Positions 54,300 to 64,000 of a stretch of 64,000 bases of DNA are shown here, in pieces; positions within the stretch are counted from its first letter, which is position 1, and the number at the start of each line of letters is the position of its first letter. Made by a program: the position numbers and the translations under genes. The notes beneath the pieces were generated by a model that was not told the DNA's origin, did no database searches, and worked only from the letters and a program-made list of their open reading frames with translations. The stretch comes from Fulvia fulva. Lineage: Eukaryota > Ascomycota > Dothideomycetes > Mycosphaerellales > Mycosphaerellaceae. Location of the stretch: assembly GCF_020509005.1 (NCBI RefSeq), contig NC_063012.1, forward strand, positions 2,480,001-2,544,000, read 5' to 3'.

Positions 54300-55268
54300 C
54301 AGTTGATGCGGAGGGTGGTAGATCTTGTCGAGTTGACGCACACAACGAAGGTGCTCAATATTGGCGTAATGTGTGCTGTACTGCGTTGCTTGGGTGCCTA
54401 GAAGCCGTTGCTTCGTAGCGCTGGCTTTGTTGGTGAGTGCGATATGTTCGATCTGGTCGTGAGCGGACGGCTGCATTATAGCCATGAAGGCTACCACGCG
54501 TGCGCGATAGACGAGCGCGTGGCTCAATATTGTCGGAAGCCATGCGCTGTAGATCACAACAGCAAGAGGCGTCTTGGACTCCTCACGAGAAGGGCTGCGC
54601 GCTACCAGTGGCGTGTAGTGAAGCCCTCTGCTCGGGTAATGCAGTGTCTACTCATCATGTTGGCATATACACTTGGAATTGAGACCGTGCAGGCGCACGA
54701 TTAGCCACCAGAATCGAGTGGCCCTGACGCCTGCAAATTGCCACAGCCATTCCCTGCGTATCGATGTAGCGACAGGCTTCGTACGTGCTCAGTGCCATGC
54801 ATTTGGGCGTACTCATTGCCCCAGGAATACCATGCGGCTGAAAGCTCGATGGGGGTCGTCGGCGCCACGTTACGTAGACACTGCAAGATGAGTTGACCTG
54901 AGCCCAACAATGACATTGTTGCCGATGACAGTCAATGGCGAAGCCGAGCATGTCCCTATGGCGCGAGTCATTGGTGGCATTCGTAGGCTTCACTTCCTGG
55001 CTGCGACTAGGGTCTATATCGACCTGGCCGTAGAATGATCCCATCGTAACATGTGGACGAGGCTGAAGTGGACGAGGCTAGACTGGTCAGGCCCTTGATT
55101 CTGGAACCGCCTGCTCTGCTCCAGAACGGCGACGATATTCTGGAAGTCGTGGGAATCCGACTTGTGACTACAGCGTCTTGGGTATCATTTGTCTCGTGGT
55201 ATGTGCTGTACAATACATTCTGCCGTTTCATGCTCGCTATGCTCGCAAAAGCCTACTCAACGTTCTGC
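54300..55268. other. Intergenic, about 970 bp
   Basis: Promoter of the small secreted protein gene and terminator of the DOMON-b561 gene. Only incoherent frames. Confidence 0.5.
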
Positions 55269-56780
55269 TCAAAAAACATGCAGACATCCTCGTAACGGCA
55301 CAGCTTCCCACTTCGCCTTGAACGGATTATCCTTATCAGACGCAGGCGTATCCATATACATGCTGTCCTGACCCAGTGTCTGGCTGGTATTCGTTCTCAC
55401 AAGATGCTGGCGATAATTCTCTGGATCATCCAGCTTTGGCGCTGCAAAGTGCGGCGTTCGCGGCGTGTAGACATTGCTGATCGGAGCGAAAGGCGCACTG
55501 CGCATCTCGTACTCTCCAGGCCGGTCTGAGTATTCTGGAGCTGATGGGTATGATTCCTTCTCGGGCTTGTACATGTGTTGTCGGTTGTATCGCCATACTA
55601 GGAGAGTGACACCACCAAGGATGACGACCATGACGGCTACAACGGCTGCATAGGCTGTACTTGAGCGACCGGAGAACTGGAAGCCTAGTCCGCCGTTGAC
55701 AACCGCTAGGAGCATGATGGAGATGCCGAGGAAGCGGTGGATCTTGCCCATGATTGTAGGCATTCCTGATCGCATGAAGACCATGTGGTGGGCTAGGCCA
55801 AGGCCAACCTGCAAGAAGAGAGCGGCAAAGACTAGGAGTCCGACGATCTGATGGGCAGAGTTGTAGTGCTTCGACTTATTGTACAGCGAAGAGGCGTATG
55901 CGCCCAGGCCAAGTCCGATCACGACAAACGCAATGCCCATCATTTGGGCTGCAGCATGTACGAAAGCTCGTCGAACCAGTCGCAGAGAAATTGCGCCGAG
56001 CGGAAATATGAGCAGGAATGCGATACACATGAAGACTGCGTGTGCTACTGGCGCCCACTCGGCTAACGTGCCCAGGTTGTATGGCGTGGAGGAGAAGTAG
56101 TTCGCAAATGCCCAGAACCCTTCGCCGACCTGCAGACCTGGATCTTGAGGAGCTGGAACACGGCCGTATGTGGTGTTGCTGGTCGCGACGGTCATGTTGA
56201 GGTTGAATGTTCCATAGGAAGCGTGGAGTCGTAGTGGTGCGTTCTTATCGTTGGAGCGGAGTGTCGTGTTTGGGCCGAGGGCGTAGATGAAAGGTTGTGC
56301 TTCGTTGTTGACATCGATCGATCCGCCCAACCAGCTGGAACAGTTCCGACATACTGCATGCGTGATCATGATGCCGTCCGGGCTCAAGGTGTTCGAGAAT
56401 GGCGCATAAGTATCGGTGTGTACCTCTTCGATGACAATATCAGACTCCCACTCGGGTTCTGAGTGACCCGTGGCCATCCGCGCAGTGTTAGTGAGGTAAT
56501 GTCCATCCTCTGCGATGTATGCGATAAGCATGCGCGTGTTCTTCATGTCGCTGCCGAAGCCGACTCCCATCCAGCTGCTCTTCGCCGGAGCATTCATGTG
56601 ATAGTAGACGTCGCCATTCGTCGCCACGTTGAGCGCGAAGACGTATCCAGCGCTCGGCAAGACGAAGTAAGCTGCCTTTGCATTGTCGTCAATGCCCGCA
56701 GCTTGCTCCTGTTCACGATCGGCCGCAAACCCAAGAGCCAGAAGCGCGAGGAAGACGAAGAGAGACGTCCGGAGAATCAT
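55269..56780 (-). CDS. DOMON-cytochrome b561 membrane oxidoreductase
   Basis: Intronless, 503 residues from MILRTSLFVFLALLALG (signal peptide); an ATG at 56,831 would only extend the leader. The extracellular CDH-type cytochrome/DOMON domain (about residues 25-215) has YYHMNAPAKSSWMGVGFG, GHSEPEWESD and potential N-glycosylation sites. A cytochrome b561 core of five or six spans follows, with heme-ligand candidates in APVAHAVFM, RRAFVHAAA, NSAHQIVG and MGKIHRFLG. The cytosolic tail is Pro/Ser-rich. The family moves electrons across the membrane, for example for ferric reduction or to extracellular redox enzymes. Partnering with the secreted LPMO nearby is possible but speculative. Confidence 0.9.
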   Translation of the reverse strand: MILRTSLFVFLALLALGFAADREQEQAAGIDDNAKAAYFVLPSAGYVFALNVATNGDVYYHMNAPAKSSWMGVGFGSDMKNTRMLIAYIAEDGHYLTNTARMATGHSEPEWESDIVIEEVHTDTYAPFSNTLSPDGIMITHAVCRNCSSWLGGSIDVNNEAQPFIYALGPNTTLRSNDKNAPLRLHASYGTFNLNMTVATSNTTYGRVPAPQDPGLQVGEGFWAFANYFSSTPYNLGTLAEWAPVAHAVFMCIAFLLIFPLGAISLRLVRRAFVHAAAQMMGIAFVVIGLGLGAYASSLYNKSKHYNSAHQIVGLLVFAALFLQVGLGLAHHMVFMRSGMPTIMGKIHRFLGISIMLLAVVNGGLGFQFSGRSSTAYAAVVAVMVVILGGVTLLVWRYNRQHMYKPEKESYPSAPEYSDRPGEYEMRSAPFAPISNVYTPRTPHFAAPKLDDPENYRQHLVRTNTSQTLGQDSMYMDTPASDKDNPFKAKWEAVPLRGCLHVF

Positions 56781-57450
56781 TGTGATAGGTATGTGAAATG
56801 ACCGGCAGCGTTCCTCCAGGGAACTGCACACAATCGATGTGACCAGAGATGGCGGCGAGATTGGCGTGACTCGTGAGGACGAGGTGACGAGAAGACACGG
56901 CGTGCCCGCACGGAAGTATGAAGTAGGAAGAGAGGTCGTTCACCAGTGCCGTCTACACTGCTGACTGCTGCGGACTGTGATTCGTCACAGCAACCACGGC
57001 CGCGAAAAGAGAGGTGGATGGACGCAGGTCACAGCAGGTCGCAGCATGCAACCGCCGCCACATTTGTACGACGATGCCCTGCCAGCACGATGCAGAGGCA
57101 GGAGGGCTGAAAGGTAATAAGCTCTGCAGTCCGGCCAATCTCTATCTCTGTGCTGGCGGCAAGGACGGCCAGCTTCCTTCGGCGCCTATTCATTGGAGGA
57201 GAGTGCATGAAGGGCCGAGAATTTGGTATGGCATGTCTTCTGCCAACGACTTCCTCGAGCCGTCTCCGGCTCCATATCATACGGGCACTGTGGCCTTGAT
57301 TACTGTTCTCGCAGCAGGCTCGTCATATCTTGACTCTTGAGTGTCACCGTGTGTCTTCATGCACAGAGATCACGCAACCACGCGAGCTCTGCACTCTGCA
57401 CCCAGACCGCACTCCACCTTCCCCAATTTTATATTCTTGAAAAATGAAAG
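56781..57450. other. Intergenic right edge of the gene island
   Basis: Promoter side of the DOMON-b561 gene. Composition changes to RIPed sequence at about 57,450. No gene seen. Confidence 0.6.
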
Positions 57451-57579
57451 GGTGAGACAGCAACTAGGGTCCACTTCTACTAGCTTTACTCTACTTATTC
57501 TTCGAATAAATCTTCGTACCCTTACTATATACTATATACACTACCTAAATGTATCTATAACGGCTTAAAATGAAGTAAA

Positions 57580-58430
57580 AGATATATAGATAGATATTTC
57601 ATTTGCCCGATGTAGTGCCTCTCGGCCTATGCGGGTCTGGAGCTATGGAATACCTAGGGTAGGAAACCTGCATATGCAAGTGAAAACCTCCCTCCTCTAC
57701 CTCTGGTGCTCTGGTTTGTTGCTGTGAGTGATCCGCTTTCTCCTTCCACCAGGGTGCACTAGTGTCTGGGGCTGAGCCTCCTAGACTACCTTGCCTGCTA
57801 CCCTGAGCTTTCTCCTCCTCCTCCTCCTCCTCCCCCTCCTCTTACTGCTGCTGCTGCTTCCCTCCCTTCGATCCACCTCTCTGTCTCTTCAGCAAGGGAG
57901 AATTGAGCTAAAAACTTTTCTGATATAACCCATTTGACCATTCTCTGCAGGTCTTTCTGACTGTTAACAAGGGCCTTGTATCGTCTATCCCTTGCTTTTG
58001 CTCTCCGGATCTCTCTTCCCCTTGACCAGTCTGGGCAGACAAGCAGCATGTGCTCAGGGTTTTGGGAAGGGTAGCCACAGGGGCATGCCTTTGTGTTGTA
58101 TCCTGGGACTCGTCTTTGATGTAGATATGCTCTAAGCCCAATGTGCTCAGAGCGAATTTGGATTGCTAGGCTCGCCTCAGCCCTCTTGAGGTTGGTGTAG
58201 AGGGTGTAGTTGTATCTGCCAAACTGTTGGAGAGCTGCTGGTGTTCCTGGTCTCTGTGGTTTGATTTTCCACTGTTTCTCCCAGAGAAGTCCTGCGATCT
58301 GTTCAGACAGTGTCTGCTTCTTCTTGTCTTGTTTGTCCCTCTGTCTGCCTGTTCTCTGTTGAGCCTCCTGTGCTTCAAGCTGGACTTGGACAGTGTAGGC
58401 TTCTTCTAGGTCTGCCTTCTTCTGGGGTTA
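57580..58430 (-). mobile_element. 5'-truncated Tad1-like LINE, not RIPed
   Basis: The minus strand reads the C-terminus of LINE ORF2: QWKIKPQRPGTPAALQQFGR, then the zinc finger CPCGYPSQNPEHMLLVCPDW, then FSLAEETERWIEG, a Gly run and a 3' UTR ending ggcactacat...aaatgaaatatctatctat at 57,581-57,600. The 5' end stops at about 58,430 where RIPed DNA resumes, as expected for a truncated insertion. Base composition is normal, so the insertion escaped RIP through short size or recency. Frames are interrupted by at least one shift. Confidence 0.85.
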
Positions 58431-60299
58431 CCTTAATATTTAGTAATCGTAAAGTATTCCGTATAGCACGAGAATATCTAGCTCCTCTACGAGTTACTAT
58501 ATATTATAAAGAGCCTTAATAGAATAGCAATAAGAATAACTCTATATATTACGCTATTACGTACGTCTATACAATAGTAGTAGACTATTACCTTAATAGG
58601 CCGTTTAACTATTATATACTAAACCGCTCCGTCGAGAGCTTTACTAAGGCTACGAAGTCTTCTAGGCTCGAGATTAAGGCGTTCGGCTATATCGATAGCC
58701 CTAACAAGTAATTTCGGAAGGTAATACTATATATTAAGATCGTCTTCCGTAAGAAGCTAGATAAGAAGGTCTTTAAGGTTATCGAGGTGTATATATATAA
58801 ATCTACTACTAATTAGAAGTAACTCGGTCTAAGAGCTCCTAATATAAAGCGTATAAATAAGGTAGATAATACGACTATTAAATACTAGTAGAAGGAAGTA
58901 GGTACTAGTAAGCTACTACTACTACCGTAAATACGTATACCTTTAGGGCGGAAGTCTAGTAAGATATATCGTATTAAGACCGCTAACTTACTAGACCTAT
59001 TTAAGTAGATATAGTAATTCTTTATATATACCAATAAGTAGTATACTATTACTAATTAAGGTAGTAGTAGCGGTAGGAAAAGGAATTATCGGCGCTATTA
59101 CTAAATACGACACATTTGAAAGCCCTTATTAAGGCTATTCTAACGATCTATAAAGTAGGCTACTGCCCCTAGAATTAAGGGAGTTCTACCTCATTTAATT
59201 TAGATAGCTTAAAGTTCTCTTCACCCTATTTCTTTAGCTCTAAACGCCGCGGAGGTGCCTAGCTATATTAGGCAACTCCTAGGTAATAGTAGCCTAGGCT
59301 ACGGTACTACCGGCGCCTACGGCTCTATAGGCGAAGCTCCCCTAAGACAACTAGTAGTAACTTATAGAGGACGTAAAAAGTATAGAAACTAACGATTAGC
59401 TCCTATACCGGTCTCTATAGGTAATGATCACTTAGCTACGTACGGCGCTAGTACTATTATATTACCGAGGGTAATAAGAAATAAGGACGACGTCTTAGGC
59501 AATTAATAAGGCCACCCGGAGTCAACACCCCTATAGCTAGGTATCGGTCGCGGTATCGATACTAGGCCCCCGCCTAACGTACGATATAGTTACGATCCGT
59601 ATTATAGTAAAGGAAGACTAGGCAGAAGTTACGAAGCTATCGAACAAGGAGCTCGCCTAGCGAATTAATTAACTAGGGCTAGTCGTAGTGAACTAATAGT
59701 CTAACTATTACGAGATAGCCCTTTTTACGAACTACCTCGTAATATAGTATTGTCGGCCGTACGCCCGCGCGCTAGTGCCCGCTAGCTCGATTTGCGCGAC
59801 TTTATCTTCTCGCGCTTCTTACGCTCTCTTAGATAGCTCGCGTAACTATATATGTCTTTGCCCGACCCTATTATAGTACTCTCGCCCGTAATAGTTAGTT
59901 ACGCCTACCTACGAGTAGAGAGCTAACCTCTACGTACGATACCGAGACCGCCCGAGACAGTACGATAGTACTAGACCGTATAATCAATTCGAGATAATAG
60001 AGAACGCCGACGAGGCCTCTCGATGCCCTCCCCTACGACCTTTAAGTATACGACCTACCGCCGCTACTTAGTAATAGTAACACCTATATCGTACGCCCTC
60101 TATCTAAGCCGAGTTACTAACCGGAGACCCTTAGAACCTAGAACTTTAGAACTAGCTCAACTCGATCCTTAGCGATAGTATATATCCGGACCGCGTAAGT
60201 AGAATATAGTATAAGTAAGGAAATAGAACAGATAGGTCTACTCTCTCTTATCTTTATATACCCGATTTATAAATTCCTATAACTAATAATACGCCTTAG
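58431..60299. other. RIPed repeat sequence, family not identified
   Basis: TpA-rich sequence with stops in all frames over about 1.9 kb. No motif was read with confidence. Confidence 0.5.
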
Positions 60300-62200
60300 T
60301 CTTTAATACGATACGAGGGTAGTAGAGTAGAGGGTAAGAAGCTAGTACGACTAGATATCGAAGATAGTCGTCTCTCGTCTTACGAGGACGATAGTAAAGG
60401 TATCGACTTTATATAGTTTATTAATAGTATAGCGCCTCCTCGTATAGACTAGATCGACTTCGACGATATAGACTTCGAGTACGATCTAATAAACTATAAG
60501 ATCGCTAATGCCGAAGTATTTAAGAGGGTAGTTACCTTACGGCCTAATACTATATATCTTAAAGTTAAGAGTACTATAGATAGGTACGCCTACTAGAAGG
60601 TTATACTCGACTACTCCCGAGCCTAGGTACGACGCTATTACGAGGAACGCGATCAAGTCGATACTAAACTCGCGAAGCTCTAAGAAGAATATAATGTCGT
60701 CTTCGAAGACCGATAGGATATAGCGACCGAGCGAGATAAGATATAAGCCGATACTATAATATATTAGACATCCTAGGAAGATACTAAGGCCCGTATCTAG
60801 ACACTATAAATAGCCTTAGACGACGCCGTAACTAAGGAATACTATAAGAAGATTACCGATAAGCTAGTAGGCCGTATTAATACTATTAATAGCTATCTCG
60901 AGTAAGTAGAGGACGAAGTCGACTAACTTAAGGCCAAGATTATATAGTAGGACACTAAGATCTCGTAACTTAAGACATAAGCCCGGCTTACCGCCTTACT
61001 AAGCGAGCGAGACCGCCCGCTCACTTTTCCTAAGTAGTTACGACCCTAGTAATAGCCGTAGTAGTAGGAATAGTAGACTACTAGTCTAGAAGGATTCCTA
61101 TAAGCCGGTACCTATCGTTCTTAGACTCTAGTAGGTAGCGGCTATCGGGCCCGTACCTATAACCGTACTACCCGCGCCGGTTCTCTCGTACCCTTAGTAG
61201 CCCGTACTAATAATACTACAATATTCGCCGCCTAAACTAACTAACGTTTCCCCTATCCTAAAGAGTTTAATAACTTAGGCGAGCTCTCCTATATCGACTA
61301 GAAAGAGAGCTATAAGGACTCTATCGCGGTATAATATACTATATAAACACCTTGCCTTAATATCTTTAACTACGTTAAGCGTTATACTCTCGGTACCTCT
61401 AGGGATATTATCCGTACGGCTATCGAGAACGACGAATAGGTAAGCCTCGAGGATATATAGGACGAGTTAGATAATAACTTCGGTAAGAATCCTCGAGATA
61501 TTAAGCTTAAGGCTAGACGCGACCTATACTAGCTAAAGTAGAAGTACGGCTAGGAGTTTAGTAAATATATCGTCGAATACCGCCGCCTTATCGCTAAGGC
61601 CGGTAAGCCTATACTGTCGTACGAGCTATAGATTAGCCTAAACGAGTTCTAGATAAAGAAGATAGAGGACTACTAGCTTATAGACCCCGTTAGCTAGTTT
61701 ATTCGTATCGCTAAAGACAAAGAAGAGGTATATAATACCGTAAAGAGTATATATAGTAAGAGGGACAAGGATAAGGATACCTAGTAAGGCGGTAACGGGC
61801 GTCGTAGTAGTTAAGGATAAGGCTAATAGGGTTTTAGACAATAGAGCGCTAGTATAGTACTACGAGCCGCGCCGCCTACTATAAATAATACGCTTACGGT
61901 CTCTACGCGTACCTAGAACGCTAGCCCGGCCGTACGCCTTATCCCCTAGCGTTATACTATACTACCTAAGCTTACCGACGAACTCCGCGGCTAGCTACGC
62001 TAGTAAGGCCGCTACTTCTGCTATCGTGAACCTAGATATACCGGCCTCGACCCCGTATATATTCTTTATAACTCCCGCGGTAAGTAGCGTACCGGCGACG
62101 TTAACCGCGAGACACCTATCGCTCTTAACGCTATAACCGACGCGCTAGCCCTCTAGATCGAAGTACTACCCGTTTAGGGAAATGCCTAGCTCCTTAGTAC
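60300..62200 (+). mobile_element. RIPed LTR-retrotransposon gag-like remnant
   Basis: Reading through stops, the plus strand at 61,260-61,760 gives a Gag-like pattern (ARRDLYQLKQKYGQEFSKYI, then EYRRLIAKAG and ISLNEFQIKK). A coiled, charged segment lies before it (60,540-61,000). This matches the Gag of fungal Ty3/Gypsy-type elements by pattern only. Ends are not defined. Confidence 0.5.
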
Positions 62201-62350
62201 CGTCGCGCTAAAGGAGTAATATACGAATCTACGAATTATAAACACGAAGAATAAGACTACGAGATATATACCTAAGAGGAAGAATACCTATATATAGTAA
62301 TAGCTAAGGGTAACATCTATACGCCTATATATATATATATAACTAACGTA

Positions 62351-63315
62351 ACGTGCTTTACTACCGAGCGGGCTATACTACCGAGCGGGCCACTTTTACT
62401 AAGAACTATACTACTTCTATAGATATAGCTATATAACTACTATTATAGCGTATATTGTCTTTAAACGAGGCCAAACTGACCTTAGCTATCTAGGCCACGA
62501 AACGCGACGCGATAATCACGAATCGACTTGCTATAAAGGTATACGACGCGTCTCGAACTATACTAGGGTATCGATTGAATAGACGACCTCCTCGGGTGAC
62601 TACGAGCCTAATTCGAAGAAGCTTATAGAGCTAGAAGAGAGGGTGATACTTAAGTACATACTCGAGCTAAATCTTAGAGGTTTCCCGCTATTAAAGGCTA
62701 GTGTACAAGTAATAGCCGATTTATTACTATAAGAGAAGGGTCTTAAGCCCGCTAGTCTTAATTAGACAGACAGGTTTATTAGGCGGCATCGTGAGCTAAA
62801 GGTTCATATAACCCGTAGATACGATCGTTAGCGAGCCCTAATAGAAGATCTAGACGTTATCGAGAGGTGGTTCTTACTTATATATAATATAAAGGAGAAG
62901 TATAGTATCCTTGACTAGGACACCTATAACTTCGACGAGATAGGGTTTATAATAGGTGTTATTACGTCTTAGAGCGTCGTTACGGGTTTAGAAAGGCGTA
63001 GTAGAAAGAGGAAGGTTGTTCAATAGGGTAATAGAGAATAGGTAATAGTGATTAAGACTATCTATATAGACGGAATAGCCCTCCTACCCTACGTTATCCT
63101 TATAGGCAAATAGCATATTAGTACCTAGTACTAAGACGGTAACTTGGGTCTAGACTAGACAATCGGGCTAATAGAGAACGGCTAGACTAATAATAAGTTC
63201 GGTATACGGTAGCTAGAGCATTTCTAGAAGTATACTATAGCTCGTACGACTAGGGTATAGAGACTGCTTATTATCGATAGCTACGAGAGCTACAACTCGA
63301 AGGCATTCTAGAATC
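62351..63315 (+). mobile_element. Second Fot1-like DNA transposon copy, interrupted
   Basis: It starts acgtgcttta after a TA (62,349-62,350) and repeats the terminal structure of the element at 11,261, in the opposite orientation. The RIPed transposase reads on the plus strand, including NFDEIGF at about 62,930-62,950 (DETG motif of the DDE domain) and IDSYESYN-like words near 63,280. The match ends at 63,315, where an LTR of another element is inserted. The right inverted repeat is not in the window. Confidence 0.88.
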
Positions 63316-63502
63316 TGTTATAAGGGCGCGCGTACTATAGGGTCCGAACGAGATAGTTGTTGTTCTACGAAGCTATAAAAGAGGAGCGCGAGGCGCGGCG
63401 AAGTTATAAAGTAAAGCCAAGCCGTACTAACCTAATACGGAAGGTCCGCGGTTTAGCCGGGCCGACGTAGCTATAGTAAGGGGTCACGGGCTACCCGTGA
63501 CA
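63316..63502 (-). repeat. LTR of a Gypsy-type element (3' LTR, minus orientation)
   Basis: 187 bp bounded by tgttataagg and cacccgtgaca-type ends (TG...CA). One end carries the palindrome gtcacgggctacccgtgac (63,483-63,501). A polypurine tract (complement of gtacccccc, 63,503-63,515) lies on the right, so the element's body extends to the right, out of the window. It interrupts the Fot1-like copy; the presumed duplication gaatc (63,311-63,315) cannot be checked at the other end. Confidence 0.75.
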
Positions 63503-64000
63503 GTACCCCCCCTCCCAAAATACGCCTTAGTCCTCTAAGCGTTATATACCTTATAAGGCTACTTGCCTATCGAGCTCTATAATCGCGCGAACGCCTAATT
63601 ATCCTCTAGTGCCCTGTCGTTATCCGATAATATCGTATTCGCTCTATTAAGACTATCCTCGACCGGCTTCCTTCGAGAAACATATTACCTAGTTAGCTAG
63701 CTTACCCTAGACCTAAGTCTGTCTTCGGCTAGTACTCGCGTATAATCCTTGTAACTAAAGTTAGGTATTATTATAGGCTCTATAGGCTCTACTTAAGTAT
63801 CGAATATATACGGAGCAGATTCTATTAGAGGTAAGGCTCGAGGCGACTTATTTATAACGGTGTCTTTCGGAATGACCCTGATCGTATTAAGCCCGAGCAC
63901 CTTAGTAGCTAGTAGGGACTAGTTAGATAGAGCTACGAAGCCTATAGGCGTAGATAACTCCGGCCGGTTATAGTCAAAGTCTATAATAGCGGCGGCTACG
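63503..64000 (-). mobile_element. Internal part of the Gypsy-type element (partial)
   Basis: RIPed sequence to the right of the LTR and its polypurine tract. It should be the 3' end of the internal region. No protein motif readable. Confidence 0.5.

Noticed and set aside
61638..61841. Leu/Thr-rich minus-strand frame
   Set aside because: Chance frame opposite a RIPed Gag remnant.

Overview
The window comes from a filamentous ascomycete, most likely a Dothideomycete. Supporting signs are introns of about 50-130 bp with CTRAY branch sites, a Zn2Cys6 regulator, an AA11-type lytic polysaccharide monooxygenase, an ergosteryl-aspartate synthase fusion gene, and strong repeat-induced point mutation (RIP). 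The order-level placement is inference. No tRNA, rRNA or CRISPR was seen.

Layout. Two RIP-mutated transposon compartments (about 1-13,860 and 57,450-64,000) flank a gene-dense island of about 43.6 kb. In the compartments CpA/TpG are almost absent and TpA is in excess while CpG persists, so every reading frame is full of TAG/TAA. The left compartment starts with an old RIP-degraded Copia element into which a much younger, nearly un-RIPed Copia element (1,776-7,390; 235-bp LTRs, 5-bp target duplication aaaag) has inserted. It is followed by RIPed LINE 3' ends and a Fot1/pogo-like DNA transposon (11,261-13,127; 69-bp inverted repeats, TA duplication). The right compartment has a 5'-truncated LINE, a RIPed gag-like stretch, a second Fot1-like copy and, inside that copy, the 187-bp LTR of a Gypsy-type element running off the window.

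Island genes, left to right: ectonucleotide pyrophosphatase (-), four-exon bHLH regulator (-), YEA4-type UDP-GlcNAc transporter with a 23-nt microexon (-), erdS ergosteryl-aspartate synthase with a previously hidden last exon (-), a hypothetical (+), ataxin-10/CTR86-like protein (-), MET22/HAL2 nucleotidase (-), an unresolved minus-strand region, Nit2/3-like amidase (+), a small hypothetical (-), a Zn2Cys6 regulator broken by an in-frame TAG (-), Gfo/Idh/MocA dehydrogenase (-), KduD/IdnO-type SDR (-), sorbitol/idonate-type zinc dehydrogenase (+), AA11-like LPMO (-), MHF1/CENP-S (+), aldo-keto reductase (-), myo-inositol oxygenase (+), a GPI-type cell-wall protein (-), a small secreted cysteine-rich protein (-), and a DOMON-cytochrome b561 protein (-).

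How they may work together. From 38.7 to 52.1 kb lie most of the activities for myo-inositol -> D-glucuronate -> L-gulonate -> ... L-idonate -> 5-keto-D-gluconate -> D-gluconate: MIOX, an aldo-keto reductase, an idonate/sorbitol-type zinc dehydrogenase divergent from a KduD/IdnO-type SDR, and an inositol-dehydrogenase-type Gfo/Idh protein. The adjacent Zn2Cys6 regulator carries a nonsense codon and lies beside a small RIPed LINE relic. This is a candidate inositol/glucuronate catabolic cluster. Gene models below were built by hand from splice signals and reading-frame continuity and have no transcript support.
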